A DNA stretch of 64,000 bases from Halobacillus yeomjeoni. GTDB lineage: Bacteria; Bacillota; Bacilli; Bacillales; Halobacillaceae. Location of the stretch: assembly GCF_020171525.1 (NCBI RefSeq), contig NZ_JAIVAI010000003.1, forward strand, positions 62,001 to 126,000. Direction: 5' to 3'. Positions within the stretch are counted from its first letter, which is position 1; each line of letters starts with the position of its first letter. This document shows, piece by piece, positions 28,738-36,486 of the stretch. The position numbers were made by a program, and so were the translations under genes. The notes under the pieces were generated by a model. It was not told the DNA's origin. It worked only from the letters and a program-made list of their open reading frames with translations, and ran no database searches.

Positions 28738-28776
28738 AAAAAATAAGCGATTTACTCCATTTAGAGTAAACCGCTT
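28738..28776 (-). terminator. Terminator after the betaine-binding protein gene
   Basis: A 13-bp stem (AAGCGGTTTACTC with GAGTAAATCGCTT) and ATTTTTTTA on the minus strand. Confidence 0.85.
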
Positions 28777-28784
28777 CAATAGAA

Positions 28785-29690
28785 TTATTGCTTCGTCCAT
28801 TCATCAATAACATCCTGATGGTCTTCAATCCATTTCTGCGCGCCTTCTTCAGGGCTGTCAGATTCATTTATTACCGCCATCAAGCTGCCAAGCTGCTGAT
28901 CGTTCATCTTGAAATTATCAAACCATTTTACAACTGTAGGGTTGTCTTCCTCAAGACCTTTACGTGCAGCGTAAGAGATGTTTTCAGACTCTCCATATAC
29001 TGTCTTTGTATCTTCCAGGAATTTAAGGTCCATTTCAGCGAATGCCCAGTGAGGTTTCCAAAGAGTTACTACAATCGGTTCTTCATCTTCGATTGCATTC
29101 TTCAATTCAGTCGTCATTGTAGGACCAGAAGAAGCAAGAAGCTGATAATCCAAATCATACTCACTGATGGCTTCTTCGGTCAGGGACATCAGGCTCGCTC
29201 CTGCGTCGATTCCTACAATTTCTTTTTTCTCAAAAGCATCTGTATTTTTAAGATCTTCTATCGTATTGATATCTTCCATATATGTCGGTACCACAAGGCC
29301 TAGTTCAGTTCCCTCGTACCATTCAGCACGCCAGTCAATTTCATCTTCATATTTTTCATAGAAAGGCTTGTCTGTGTGCGGCAGCCAGATTTCCATCCCG
29401 ATATCCAAATCACCAGCAGATAGAGCTTCATAAAGGAAACCTTTTTCGACTTGTTTCAATTCCACTTCATATCCTTTTTCTTCAAGGATCAGCTTCCACA
29501 TATTTGATACGGCTACGTTTTCAGCCCAGTTGTTCATTCCAATACTTACTGTACCTTTTGACTCTGTTTTAGCATCTTTTGAATCGCCTTCTGCATTTTC
29601 TCCGGAATCTGATTCACCATTTCCGCAGGCAGCCAGAATTAATACCAGCCCCAAGAATAATGCAGGGAGCCATTTACGTAATTTTTCCAT
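28785..29690 (-). CDS. Glycine betaine/proline-type ABC transporter substrate-binding lipoprotein (OpuAC-like), orphan
   Basis: 301 residues. The signal peptide ends in lipobox LILAAC (Cys near residue 22). The mature part is a class II betaine-binding fold with aromatic residues of the betaine cage in MNNWAEN, IWLPHTDKPFYE, WRAEWYEG and WKPHWAF. It captures glycine betaine or a related osmolyte outside the cell. No opuAA or opuAB is adjacent, so it must serve a transporter encoded elsewhere, or be an additional receptor; useful in a halophile. GGAGG lies before the ATG and a good promoter before that. Confidence 0.9.
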   Translation of the reverse strand: MEKLRKWLPALFLGLVLILAACGNGESDSGENAEGDSKDAKTESKGTVSIGMNNWAENVAVSNMWKLILEEKGYEVELKQVEKGFLYEALSAGDLDIGMEIWLPHTDKPFYEKYEDEIDWRAEWYEGTELGLVVPTYMEDINTIEDLKNTDAFEKKEIVGIDAGASLMSLTEEAISEYDLDYQLLASSGPTMTTELKNAIEDEEPIVVTLWKPHWAFAEMDLKFLEDTKTVYGESENISYAARKGLEEDNPTVVKWFDNFKMNDQQLGSLMAVINESDSPEEGAQKWIEDHQDVIDEWTKQ

Positions 29691-29749
29691 TAGATGTCCT
29701 CCTCAAATGTTAGCGTCATCGATGACTTTCGTCTGATTCACAATTAGGT

Positions 29750-29777
29750 ATTATAGCATAAAGACAGAAAAGTTCAA
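29750..29777 (-). promoter_or_regulatory. Sigma-A promoter of the betaine-binding protein gene
   Basis: Minus strand TTGAAC, 16 bases, perfect TATAAT, about 60 bases before the start codon. Confidence 0.6.
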
Positions 29778-29836
29778 ACAATTTAAACTGTACAAAAAAT
29801 TTTTATGTTGACCTGCACTTCTTGAATAAAGGTTAT

Positions 29837-29865
29837 ACCCCAGGCCCATTGTCATGACCTGAGGT
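29837..29865 (-). terminator. Possible terminator after the YfhD-like gene
   Basis: Nine pairs (ACCTCAGGT with GCCTGGGGT, with wobble) just after the stop codon; the following minus-strand tail is only weakly T-rich. Confidence 0.45.
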
Positions 29866-29871
29866 AAGATC

Positions 29872-30057
29872 TTATTTCTTTCTATGGCGTGCACGACGGT
29901 CCGCTTCTTGACTACGCTTCAAGGCTTCCATATCATCGCGGTCAGCGATTTCTTCAGAAAACTCTACATCGATACCGTCTGTTTTTTGGTTTTCGGGAGT
30001 TTGAGGCAGCTTAGATTTATTTTTCCCTTTTTTGTTACGGTGTTCATCTCTACCCAT
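29872..30057 (-). CDS. YfhD-like small hydrophilic protein
   Basis: 61 residues, very basic at both ends with an acidic centre (DVEFSEEIADRDDMEAL). The pattern of basic N terminus, LPQTPENQK, and Glu/Asp-rich EF-S-E-E-I-A-D resembles the YfhD family found only in Bacillales, often linked to sporulation. No function is known. GAGGAGGG precedes the ATG. Confidence 0.65.
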   Translation of the reverse strand: MGRDEHRNKKGKNKSKLPQTPENQKTDGIDVEFSEEIADRDDMEALKRSQEADRRARHRKK

Positions 30058-30189
30058 GAGATCATCCCTCCTCTTCAGTGGACATACTTAGTTTCTTCCT
30101 CATAACCGACGATTATTCTAGAAGTAAGAAGAAAAAAGAATGAACCATTGGAACTGATGAGGTGAGATTAAATAAGGATTTTGTGTATA

Positions 30190-30249
30190 AAAAAATGACC
30201 AGCACCTCAGTATCCAGATCAAATGGATAGAGAGGCGCCGGTCTTTTTT
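30190..30249 (-). terminator. Terminator after the PbuE-like gene
   Basis: Long hairpin (GACCGGCGCCTC with GAGGTGCTGGTC plus an inner TATCC/GGATA stem) followed by seven T residues on the minus strand. Confidence 0.85.
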
Positions 30250-30252
30250 CAC

Positions 30253-31425
30253 TTATGATTGTTGTACAGTATTCGTGCTTACGACAGTTCTTCCTCTTGT
30301 AATGGAGAAGTAAGCAGCTGCTAGTGCCAACAGTACGAAAACTCCACCTGCCGTCGCATTATGAACGACAGAAGACTGTTCAATTACAACACTTCCTACG
30401 GTAGAACCAGCTGCAATTCCAAAGTGTAAAGCAGAATTGTTCAAACTTTGCTGGATATCAGATGATTCAGGAGCAGAAGCGATCAGATAATTTTGCTGTG
30501 CCGGTGTAATCGCCCAGCTTAAAGCACTCCACACGACCATAACCATCAGGAATAATGGAAGTGAAAAAGTCACATAAGGAATCATGAATATTGAGATTGC
30601 AAAAACAATGATGATTCCGATGATACTTTTTTGAGAACCTAATTTATCCGAAAGCATTCCTCCGACTCCGCCACCTAAAACAGCGGCCACACCGAAAATG
30701 AAATAAACGATACTCACCCATGAGCCGTTCAACCCCATGATATCTTTCAGAAACGGAGTCAAGTATGCATACAAGGTCAAGTGTCCTGTCAAGAACAGGA
30801 ACGACGTCAATTGAGCAGAAAAGATTTTCTGGTCTTTGAGTGTCCGGATTTGCTCTTTGACAGAGATGACCGGCTTCGGTTGTATTTTCTGCAATGATAT
30901 TCCAACAGCGACCATTGAGAGTAACGTCAATACAGAAATCAGCAGGAACGGTGCTCTCCAACCGAACGCATTTCCGATCGTCAATCCAATCGGTACTCCT
31001 AACACTAGAGAAGCACTGATCCCCATGAAGATGACCCCGATTGCACGACCTCTATATTCCGCTTTTACGATAGATGACGCAATCGTTACACCTAATACGA
31101 CTAGCAAAGAACCACTGGCAGCGGTGATGATTCTTGCCGCCATCAACACCATATAGCTGGGACTCCAAAAAGCGATCATATTACCAAGGAAAAAGATGAG
31201 CAACGTCCATAACGTCAACTTTTTACGTTCTACACCAGCCGTTGCTGTCAATAGAACCGGTGATGCAATAGCAAACACTAATGAAAAAATGGTAATTAAA
31301 AGTCCTGCACGTCCGATCGAGACATTCAAGTCTGCAGCCACCAAATCGAGCGTACCACCGATGATCAACTCAACTGTTCCAACGACAAAAGATACGAGTG
31401 CCAACAAATATACTTTTTTATTCAT
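30253..31425 (-). CDS. pbuE: MFS efflux transporter, DHA1 family, PbuE-like
   Basis: 390 residues with 12 predicted membrane segments. It closely resembles B. subtilis PbuE (purine base/nucleoside efflux) along its length, with shared stretches such as GTVELIIGG near the start, RGRAIGVIFMG in the loop after helix 4, and PAQQNYLIASAPESSDIQQS before helix 11. Substrate is therefore likely a purine base or analogue, though DHA1 pumps vary. PbuE in B. subtilis is under an adenine riboswitch; none is seen here. It is divergent from a TrmB-type regulator, with a palindrome between them. Confidence 0.78.
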   Translation of the reverse strand: MNKKVYLLALVSFVVGTVELIIGGTLDLVAADLNVSIGRAGLLITIFSLVFAIASPVLLTATAGVERKKLTLWTLLIFFLGNMIAFWSPSYMVLMAARIITAASGSLLVVLGVTIASSIVKAEYRGRAIGVIFMGISASLVLGVPIGLTIGNAFGWRAPFLLISVLTLLSMVAVGISLQKIQPKPVISVKEQIRTLKDQKIFSAQLTSFLFLTGHLTLYAYLTPFLKDIMGLNGSWVSIVYFIFGVAAVLGGGVGGMLSDKLGSQKSIIGIIIVFAISIFMIPYVTFSLPLFLMVMVVWSALSWAITPAQQNYLIASAPESSDIQQSLNNSALHFGIAAGSTVGSVVIEQSSVVHNATAGGVFVLLALAAAYFSITRGRTVVSTNTVQQS

Positions 31426-31449
31426 ATTTCATTAATCCTTTCGAGTTAA

Positions 31450-31469
31450 GTTACCACTACAATGGTAAC
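31450..31469. promoter_or_regulatory. Palindromic operator between the exporter and TrmB genes
   Basis: GTTACCACTACAATGGTAAC: perfect 7-bp arms (GTTACCA/TGGTAAC) with a six-base centre, 25 bases before the exporter start and about 100 before the regulator. A likely binding site of the adjacent regulator. Confidence 0.6.
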
Positions 31470-31571
31470 CATATAAAGAGAAGAATACAAGGGGATCTTT
31501 TACTCGTTTTACGAAATGAAATTTACCATGTATTCTTTAAGCAAGTACTGTTGTTAGAGAAGAGGTATAGG

Positions 31572-32330
31572 ATGTTACAAAAATTCGGTTTTACAAGTTA
31601 TGAAAGCCAGGTTTTCGAAGTTTTGACGGCCAGTGTGTCCCCTCTCGATGCAGCCACGATTGTAAAGCATTCACAAGTCCCTAAGTCAAAGGTTTACGAA
31701 GTTTTGAACCGCATGATTGATAAAGGATTGCTTCTAAGCTCCTTTGAAGGAAAAAAGAAGCTGTATTCAGCTCTTCCATTAGAAACCACGATTGAGAAGT
31801 TGACGGCTGATTTTCAAGCCAATGTGAAGGAGCTTAAAAATCATGAATATAAACTTCCTCAAGTCGATGATCGAGTTTGGACGATAAAAAACGAATCTGC
31901 CATCGCTTCTCTGGCTGAAGAAATTGTAAGTAAAGCGAAGAGGAGCATTTATGTATCCGGGTGGTCGGATGGTTTGAACGCTCTGCTTCCCATCCTTAAA
32001 AAGAAGCATGACGAACAAGTGAAGGTTGAAGTTTTATCTATCGGTGAAATGGATTCTGTGATGGGAGATATGCATATTCTGCTTCCTGATGAGAAGCATG
32101 ACGCCCTGGAACGGCACCAAATCATCATCATTGATGAAGAGGAACTTCTTTTTGCTGGAGTAGAAGATGGAGAATGGCACGGGATCAATACCAAATCCAA
32201 CCCTTTGGTCAAATTCTTCACAGATTTCTTTTATCACGACGTAGCGCTTACTGAAATTACAAAGAAATATGAGCAAACGTTATTACAAGACGAGGAAATC
32301 AGAAACATTCTTATGAAATTGAGATATTAA
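31572..32330 (+). CDS. TrmB-type transcriptional regulator
   Basis: 252 residues. An N-terminal winged helix (about 1-70, LQKFGFTSYESQVFEVL then SQVPKSKVYEVLNRMIDKGLL) is typical of TrmB; then a coiled linker and a C-terminal effector domain with the phospholipase D-like segment SIYVSGWSDGL and EDGEWHGI. The start at 31572 follows AGAGG; the 58 extra upstream codons cover the operator region. It is divergent from the PbuE-like exporter and presumably controls it, with a purine or other small ligand as possible effector. Confidence 0.82.
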   Translation: MLQKFGFTSYESQVFEVLTASVSPLDAATIVKHSQVPKSKVYEVLNRMIDKGLLLSSFEGKKKLYSALPLETTIEKLTADFQANVKELKNHEYKLPQVDDRVWTIKNESAIASLAEEIVSKAKRSIYVSGWSDGLNALLPILKKKHDEQVKVEVLSIGEMDSVMGDMHILLPDEKHDALERHQIIIIDEEELLFAGVEDGEWHGINTKSNPLVKFFTDFFYHDVALTEITKKYEQTLLQDEEIRNILMKLRY

Positions 32331-32339
32331 TGACACGCA

Positions 32340-32368
32340 AAAGGGCATCCTTTGAATGGATGCCCTAG
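32340..32368 (-). terminator. Hairpin between the regulator and the 79-residue ORF
   Basis: AGGGCATCC and GGATGCCCT with a seven-base loop; TTTT tail on the minus strand, none on the plus strand. Confidence 0.55.
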
Positions 32369-32381
32369 TCAATCGATTTGA

Positions 32382-32621
32382 TTAAACTTTTTCTACTACA
32401 AAAGCAGTCTTTTCTCGATAATACTTTTCCCCATCTTCAGAGGAATGCTCAAAGAATCCTTCAAAAGCATTCACTACTTTGTATTCCCGTTCAGGATCCG
32501 TGAACAATTGAGATTCGTTGTTCGACAATACCACTACATCAGTCGTTGAAACAAAACTATCCAGTTCTTTCGCTTTGTAATTTTGACCTACTTCTACATC
32601 ACTTAAACGATATTGACTCAT
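32382..32621 (-). CDS. Small hypothetical protein (79 aa)
   Basis: 79 residues, acidic, rich in aromatic residues at the C terminus (FEGFFEHSSEDGEKYYREKTAF). I do not recognise it. The start at 32621 follows GAAAGGTGGG at about 10 bases; the longer frame adds 16 residues without support. It stands alone, divergent from the flavodoxin gene about 190 bases away. Confidence 0.55.
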   Translation of the reverse strand: MSQYRLSDVEVGQNYKAKELDSFVSTTDVVVLSNNESQLFTDPEREYKVVNAFEGFFEHSSEDGEKYYREKTAFVVEKV

Positions 32622-32719
32622 AAAAACAACTTCCCACCTTTCTTGGATTCTTGGTAAAACGTTTCCCATCTTCAGGAAAAATCAAACATAAAAACGCTCC
32701 TTCTGACACACCATGCACC

Positions 32720-32749
32720 TTGACGATGAGAATTGTTATCAACTACAAT
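32720..32749 (+). promoter_or_regulatory. Flavodoxin promoter with Fur box in the spacer
   Basis: TTGACG, 18 bases, TACAAT. The spacer contains TGAGAATTGTTATCA (32727-32741), which matches the 7-1-7 Fur motif TGATAATNATTATCA at 13 of 15 positions counting the free centre, so iron-loaded Fur would block RNA polymerase directly. Confidence 0.75.
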
Positions 32750-32809
32750 GTTGTTAAACAGGAGATAGATAATCGTCTCCTTTATACCAAACATAAATGA
32801 GGTTTGATT

Positions 32810-33268
32810 ATGGCCAAGATACTTATATGCTTTGCCAGCACCACAGGAAATACAGAACAAATTGCTGACCTCCTTCAATCCTATTTAGAGGAAGAAGGTC
32901 ACCTCGTATTTATAGAAGATGTAATGGAAATTGACCCTACTTACATCAGCGGCTATGACGCGACGTTCATCGGTACCTACACGTGGGATGATGGAGATCT
33001 CCCATTTGAAATAGAGGACTTTTATGAAGAGCTTGAAGAAGAGGATTTGACCGGCATTCCAGTGGGTGTATTCGGCTCTGGAGATACCTCTTACAACCAC
33101 TTTTGCGGCGCTGTAGATACCATTCAAGAACGAGTAAGACAATGTGGGGCAACTCTTATTGCGGATGGATTGAAAATTGAAATGAATCCAAGTGATGAGG
33201 AAGATGAAAGTAAGTGTCGTTCGTTTGCACAAAAACTCACAAACCACTTGTCTGAAATATCCGTATAA
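32810..33268 (+). CDS. Flavodoxin
   Basis: 152 residues. The FMN phosphate loop is S-T-T-G-N-T-E at about residues 10-16, the aromatic FMN-stacking loop is TYTWDDGDLP (about 55-65), and the GVFGSGDTSYNHFCGA loop is the third contact region. Very acidic, as usual for flavodoxins and for halophile proteins. It transfers electrons in place of ferredoxin, typically when iron is short, which agrees with the Fur box in its promoter. Start at the ATG seven bases after GAGG; the TTG six bases earlier is not needed. Confidence 0.93.
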   Translation: MAKILICFASTTGNTEQIADLLQSYLEEEGHLVFIEDVMEIDPTYISGYDATFIGTYTWDDGDLPFEIEDFYEELEEEDLTGIPVGVFGSGDTSYNHFCGAVDTIQERVRQCGATLIADGLKIEMNPSDEEDESKCRSFAQKLTNHLSEISV

Positions 33269-33270
33269 CC

Positions 33271-33298
33271 GAAAAACCCGCCACATCGGCGGGTTTTT
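33271..33298. terminator. Bidirectional terminator between flavodoxin and the SASP gene
   Basis: AAAAACCCGCC and GGCGGGTTTTT, five-base loop, T tracts in both directions, between convergent genes. Confidence 0.88.
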
Positions 33299-33553
33299 TT
33301 ACTTTTTATCCTGTAACTCCTGTTGAGCTCTTCTGACTAATTCCTTGACCATCTGACCACCTATCGACCCGCCGAGTTTCCCGGCATCTCTTGTGCTCAA
33401 ATCACCGTTATATCCATGTTTCAATGGTATTCCCTTATCTTCAGCAATTTCGTATTTCGCTTGATCGGGAGTGGCCGTATTCATCAGTTCAGCTTTCAAC
33501 CGATCCAACCCTTCTCTTGCTTCAGGAACTAAAATCTTATTTCTCCTGGCCAT
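33299..33553 (-). CDS. Alpha/beta-type small acid-soluble spore protein
   Basis: 84 residues with the two conserved SASP blocks: the GPR protease site KYEIAEDKGI (about 36-45) and the DNA-binding C-terminal GKLGGSIGGQMVKELVRRAQQEL. It coats and protects spore DNA and is degraded by GPR at germination. Somewhat longer at both ends than the major SspA/B proteins, like the minor SspF type. A GTG at 33562 overlaps the preceding stop (GTGA); the ATG at 33553 is taken because homologues start with a MARRN-type sequence. Confidence 0.9.
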   Translation of the reverse strand: MARRNKILVPEAREGLDRLKAELMNTATPDQAKYEIAEDKGIPLKHGYNGDLSTRDAGKLGGSIGGQMVKELVRRAQQELQDKK

Positions 33554-33558
33554 CTCTA

Positions 33559-33753
33559 TCACTCACTTCTTTTCTTAATTTCTTCTCCATCATGGCTGAT
33601 CAATCGGCCATTTTTATCAACTTGATCGATTTTCCCATCAATGGTTCCCTCAGCAAGGGTGTCGTTCACCTGCTCTTGAGTAATGGATAATCCTTCTGAA
33701 AATTCTGCATCCTGTTTCCATTTATCTTCATTGGTGTTTTTCTTTTGATTCAT
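33559..33753 (-). CDS. Small hypothetical protein (64 aa) upstream of the SASP gene
   Basis: 64 residues, acidic and hydrophilic (SITQEQVNDTLAEGTIDGKIDQVDKNGRLI), with GAAGGAGG before the ATG. Its stop overlaps the possible GTG start of the SASP gene, so the two are one unit and this protein is probably made in the forespore. I do not recognise the family. Confidence 0.65.
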   Translation of the reverse strand: MNQKKNTNEDKWKQDAEFSEGLSITQEQVNDTLAEGTIDGKIDQVDKNGRLISHDGEEIKKRSE

Positions 33754-33874
33754 CCGTCATTCCTCCTTCTTCTTTTGTTTATCTTTTGCAAAATCAAAAA
33801 AACGATTCGAATCTGAGCTTTCGTTCGGATAATCTTCTTTACTTTACTTAAACTACGAATGGAGGTGTTAGTGA

Positions 33875-34012
33875 ATGAGTAAAAAGAGCAATGCAGACAA
33901 ACGGAAAGAACCGCCTACCGTCAATCCTCAAGGGCTATCACAGGATGTAGCAGATCAACAGCCTTCCTCACAATTGGAACAAAAAGCTAAGAAAAGCAAT
34001 ACAAAACGCTAA
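33875..34012 (+). CDS. sspL: Small acid-soluble spore protein L
   Basis: 45 residues, too short for most gene finders. The C-terminal block LEQKAKKSNTKR is nearly identical to the end of B. subtilis SspL, and the centre has the NPQGLS motif corresponding to its TPQGDL. A minor forespore protein of unknown function. GGAGGTG lies before the ATG and a strong terminator follows directly. Confidence 0.85.
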   Translation: MSKKSNADKRKEPPTVNPQGLSQDVADQQPSSQLEQKAKKSNTKR

Positions 34013-34043
34013 AAAGCTGACACTTTTCATGTCAGCTTTTTTT
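34011..34043. terminator. Bidirectional terminator after sspL
   Basis: AAAAAGCTGACA and TGTCAGCTTTTT with a seven-base loop. The stop codon of the convergent HpaB-like gene is inside the right arm. Confidence 0.88.
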
Positions 34044-35471
34044 CTTCATTATCTTCGCCGCAAAATGCATCGAAGGCTGATGGTCATATATTTGGTATAT
34101 CGCCTGTGAAAGTCGGACGGGATCACCGAAAAAGAACCGTTCATAAAGAGTCTGCCTGGAACCGAAGGAACTCATCGTCATATCCCAAGCTAACCGAAAC
34201 AGCCTTACCCTTTCCTCCCCTTTTCTATCGACCCCTTGTAAAAAATGATCCAATTGTTCTCCGATCGAGCTTTTAAAATCTGCCTCATGCGGTATCGTCA
34301 TCATGCCGCTTGCTCCAAGCAGCTGGATGATCTCAGTAAATCGGGGATACAGTTCCTGGAATTGGTTGACAGCCACATACAAAGATTTACGTGATGGAAT
34401 AACTATGCCTGCTTCATCTGTCTCGGCATTGCTCTCTGCGTAGTGAAGCAGAGCTTTCATCGATTCCAGTCCTTTAATAATCTCAACAACTTTGCTTTGG
34501 ACATGCTGGTATTCACTGATGTTGATTGTTTCAACAATATGATTCGCAATCCCTAACAGGAGCTCGGTTTTTATGATCTGCCTGGAGACGATCTGATGCA
34601 AGGTGAAGGGTACAAACTTTCCTTGAGTGTAAAATTGATTGGCAGCTTTAATGTTATCGTGCAGAAAAACACGGTCCCAGGGGACGAGAACCTCATCGAA
34701 AATAACGATCGTATCCATTTCTTCGTACCGGGAAGACAGTGGAGCGTTATAGGAAGATTCATTATGAGTGAAAGACTGTCTACAAACAAATTTCAGACCG
34801 GGAGTATCACAAGGAATGGAGAAACCATACGCATGACACCGCTCTTGAGCCCCAGGAGCTGAGAAAACGAGAATCTCATCCGTCATCCCGCCTTGGGTAG
34901 CAAGCAGTTTTGCCCCTTTGATCACCAATCCCTGCTCCAATCTTTTTATAATGCGAGCATTTGTTACATCTTCTTCTAAAAAAGCGAGCTTAGACCGGTT
35001 GGATTGAGGATTGATAAACGTATGAGTGAAAGACCAGTCTTTCTCCCGTGCTGATTCATAAAACCTCAGCAAACGATCAGGATAACAGTTCTCTTCCCCT
35101 TCTAACACATCTACTGAAGCTGCAAAGGAAGCAAGAACGGTGTTCATATAATCCGGACTTCTTCCCATCAGGCCGCCTGAATGACGGGCCCACTCTTGTA
35201 TCATGCTTCTTCTTTTCACTAAATCTGCGGTCGATTTAGGGATCATGAAAGACGCACCGATTTTATTTCCTGTTTTTTCGCATGAAAAAGTCATCGTTTC
35301 ACTTATTTTTTGATCATGTTGCAAATCGTAAAGTTCCGCCTGCGTTTGAATAGCTCCTCGAAAAGCATGGTGTTCGGTAATCGGTCCCTCCACCATTTTT
35401 CCATCTAACCATACTTCCGATTTCATCGCGCCGATTCTCTTCTTATACTCTTCACCTGTTATTGCCGGCAT
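34032..35471 (-). CDS. 4-hydroxyphenylacetate 3-hydroxylase (HpaB)-family flavin monooxygenase
   Basis: 479 residues of the HpaB/acyl-CoA-dehydrogenase-like fold with MPAITGEEYKKRI at the N terminus, the conserved RSPDYMN and FTHTFINPQ blocks that bind FADH2, and a C-terminal helical domain. These enzymes hydroxylate phenols using reduced flavin from a separate reductase (HpaC), which is not encoded nearby. B. subtilis YoaI is a similar orphan. The start at 35471 follows AGGAG; the longer frame is unsupported. Substrate unknown. Confidence 0.85.
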   Translation of the reverse strand: MPAITGEEYKKRIGAMKSEVWLDGKMVEGPITEHHAFRGAIQTQAELYDLQHDQKISETMTFSCEKTGNKIGASFMIPKSTADLVKRRSMIQEWARHSGGLMGRSPDYMNTVLASFAASVDVLEGEENCYPDRLLRFYESAREKDWSFTHTFINPQSNRSKLAFLEEDVTNARIIKRLEQGLVIKGAKLLATQGGMTDEILVFSAPGAQERCHAYGFSIPCDTPGLKFVCRQSFTHNESSYNAPLSSRYEEMDTIVIFDEVLVPWDRVFLHDNIKAANQFYTQGKFVPFTLHQIVSRQIIKTELLLGIANHIVETINISEYQHVQSKVVEIIKGLESMKALLHYAESNAETDEAGIVIPSRKSLYVAVNQFQELYPRFTEIIQLLGASGMMTIPHEADFKSSIGEQLDHFLQGVDRKGEERVRLFRLAWDMTMSSFGSRQTLYERFFFGDPVRLSQAIYQIYDHQPSMHFAAKIMKKKS

Positions 35472-35550
35472 GATCTCACTCCTGATTTTTGTGCCACACA
35501 CAAAAATAGTTGATATCATAACATATTAATTCGCCCAATAAAGGTGATAA

Positions 35551-35580
35551 AAAAAGCAGAAGGAGTTACCTTCCGCTTTT
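35551..35580 (-). terminator. Terminator after the AIM24 gene
   Basis: AAAAGCGGAAGG paired with CCTTCTGCTTTT (one wobble), five-base loop, T-rich tail on the minus strand; the gene's stop codon touches the stem. Confidence 0.8.
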
Positions 35581-36373
35581 AACGATCGCCGCCAAGAATA
35601 TCGAATAATCCACCAGCAATACTGCCTTCTCCTTTATTTTCTCCACCTTTTTGCGGCATGGCAGCAAACACTCGACTTGCCAGACGGCTGAACGGCAGGG
35701 ACTGTACCCAAACCGTGCCTGGTCCTCTAAGCGTTGCAAAAAACAACCCTTCCCCCCCGAATAAGGCGGTTTTCACTTTTCCAACATATTCTACGTTATA
35801 ATCGACATCTGCTGTCATCGCTACCAGACAGCCCGTGTCTACACGCAGCGTCTCACCCGGTTGTAACTGTCGTTTGTGCATCGTACCACCCGCATGGATA
35901 AAACTCATTCCATCTCCTTCAAGCTTCTGCATGATGAAGCCTTCTCCTCCGAAGAATCCAGTACGAATCTTCTTTTGGAATTCTATGCCGATGGAAACTC
36001 CTTTCGCTGCTGCAAGGAAAGAGTCCTTTTGGCAGATCAGCTTTCCGCCGAGCTCACTCAAGTCCATCGGAATGATCTTCCCTGGATAGGGTGAGGCGAA
36101 AGAAACATGTTTCTTCCCTAATCCTTCATTCGTGAAGGTCGTCATGAAAAGACTTTCCCCGGTAATGACACGCTTACCTGCTCCGATCAATTTCCCCATC
36201 AAGCCGCCAGTTTCTGAGGACCCATCTCCAAAAATCGTTTCCATCCGAATCTGGTCATCCATCATCATCAAACTTCCTGCTTCAGCAATGACCGTTTCAT
36301 TCGGGTCGAGTTCCACTTCGACGAACTGCATGTCATCTCCATAGAGCTTGTAGTCGATTTCATGATTATTCAT
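35579..36373 (-). CDS. AIM24 (TIGR00266) family protein
   Basis: 264 residues, a beta-rich double-stranded helix fold with the family's repeated glycine motifs (GLMGKLIGAGKRVITGESLFMT, FFGGEGFIMQKLEG, ALFGGEGLFFATLRGPG). Named for yeast AIM24; the bacterial members are widespread with no proven function, perhaps in membrane or phage-shock-type processes. GGGAG precedes the ATG. Single gene between terminators. Confidence 0.88.
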   Translation of the reverse strand: MNNHEIDYKLYGDDMQFVEVELDPNETVIAEAGSLMMMDDQIRMETIFGDGSSETGGLMGKLIGAGKRVITGESLFMTTFTNEGLGKKHVSFASPYPGKIIPMDLSELGGKLICQKDSFLAAAKGVSIGIEFQKKIRTGFFGGEGFIMQKLEGDGMSFIHAGGTMHKRQLQPGETLRVDTGCLVAMTADVDYNVEYVGKVKTALFGGEGLFFATLRGPGTVWVQSLPFSRLASRVFAAMPQKGGENKGEGSIAGGLFDILGGDR

Positions 36374-36486
36374 TTGGCCATCTCCCTTTTATAGGCGTTT
36401 TGTTGCTACTTTAAGTTTATTTTGAAATGAGAAATTTATCTAGTAGGAAGGGGGGATTTTTTTGTTGGTGGGCTGGCGGGGGTGAA

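Noticed and set aside
31426-31571. Adenine riboswitch for the PbuE-like gene
   Set aside because: The conserved purine aptamer loops (TATAA...GGTTTC...GTCTAC) are absent, and the leader is short.
32685-32715. Five-codon upstream ORF before the 79-residue protein gene
   Set aside because: It has GAAGGAG in front but is too short and without a regulatory pattern to claim a leader peptide.
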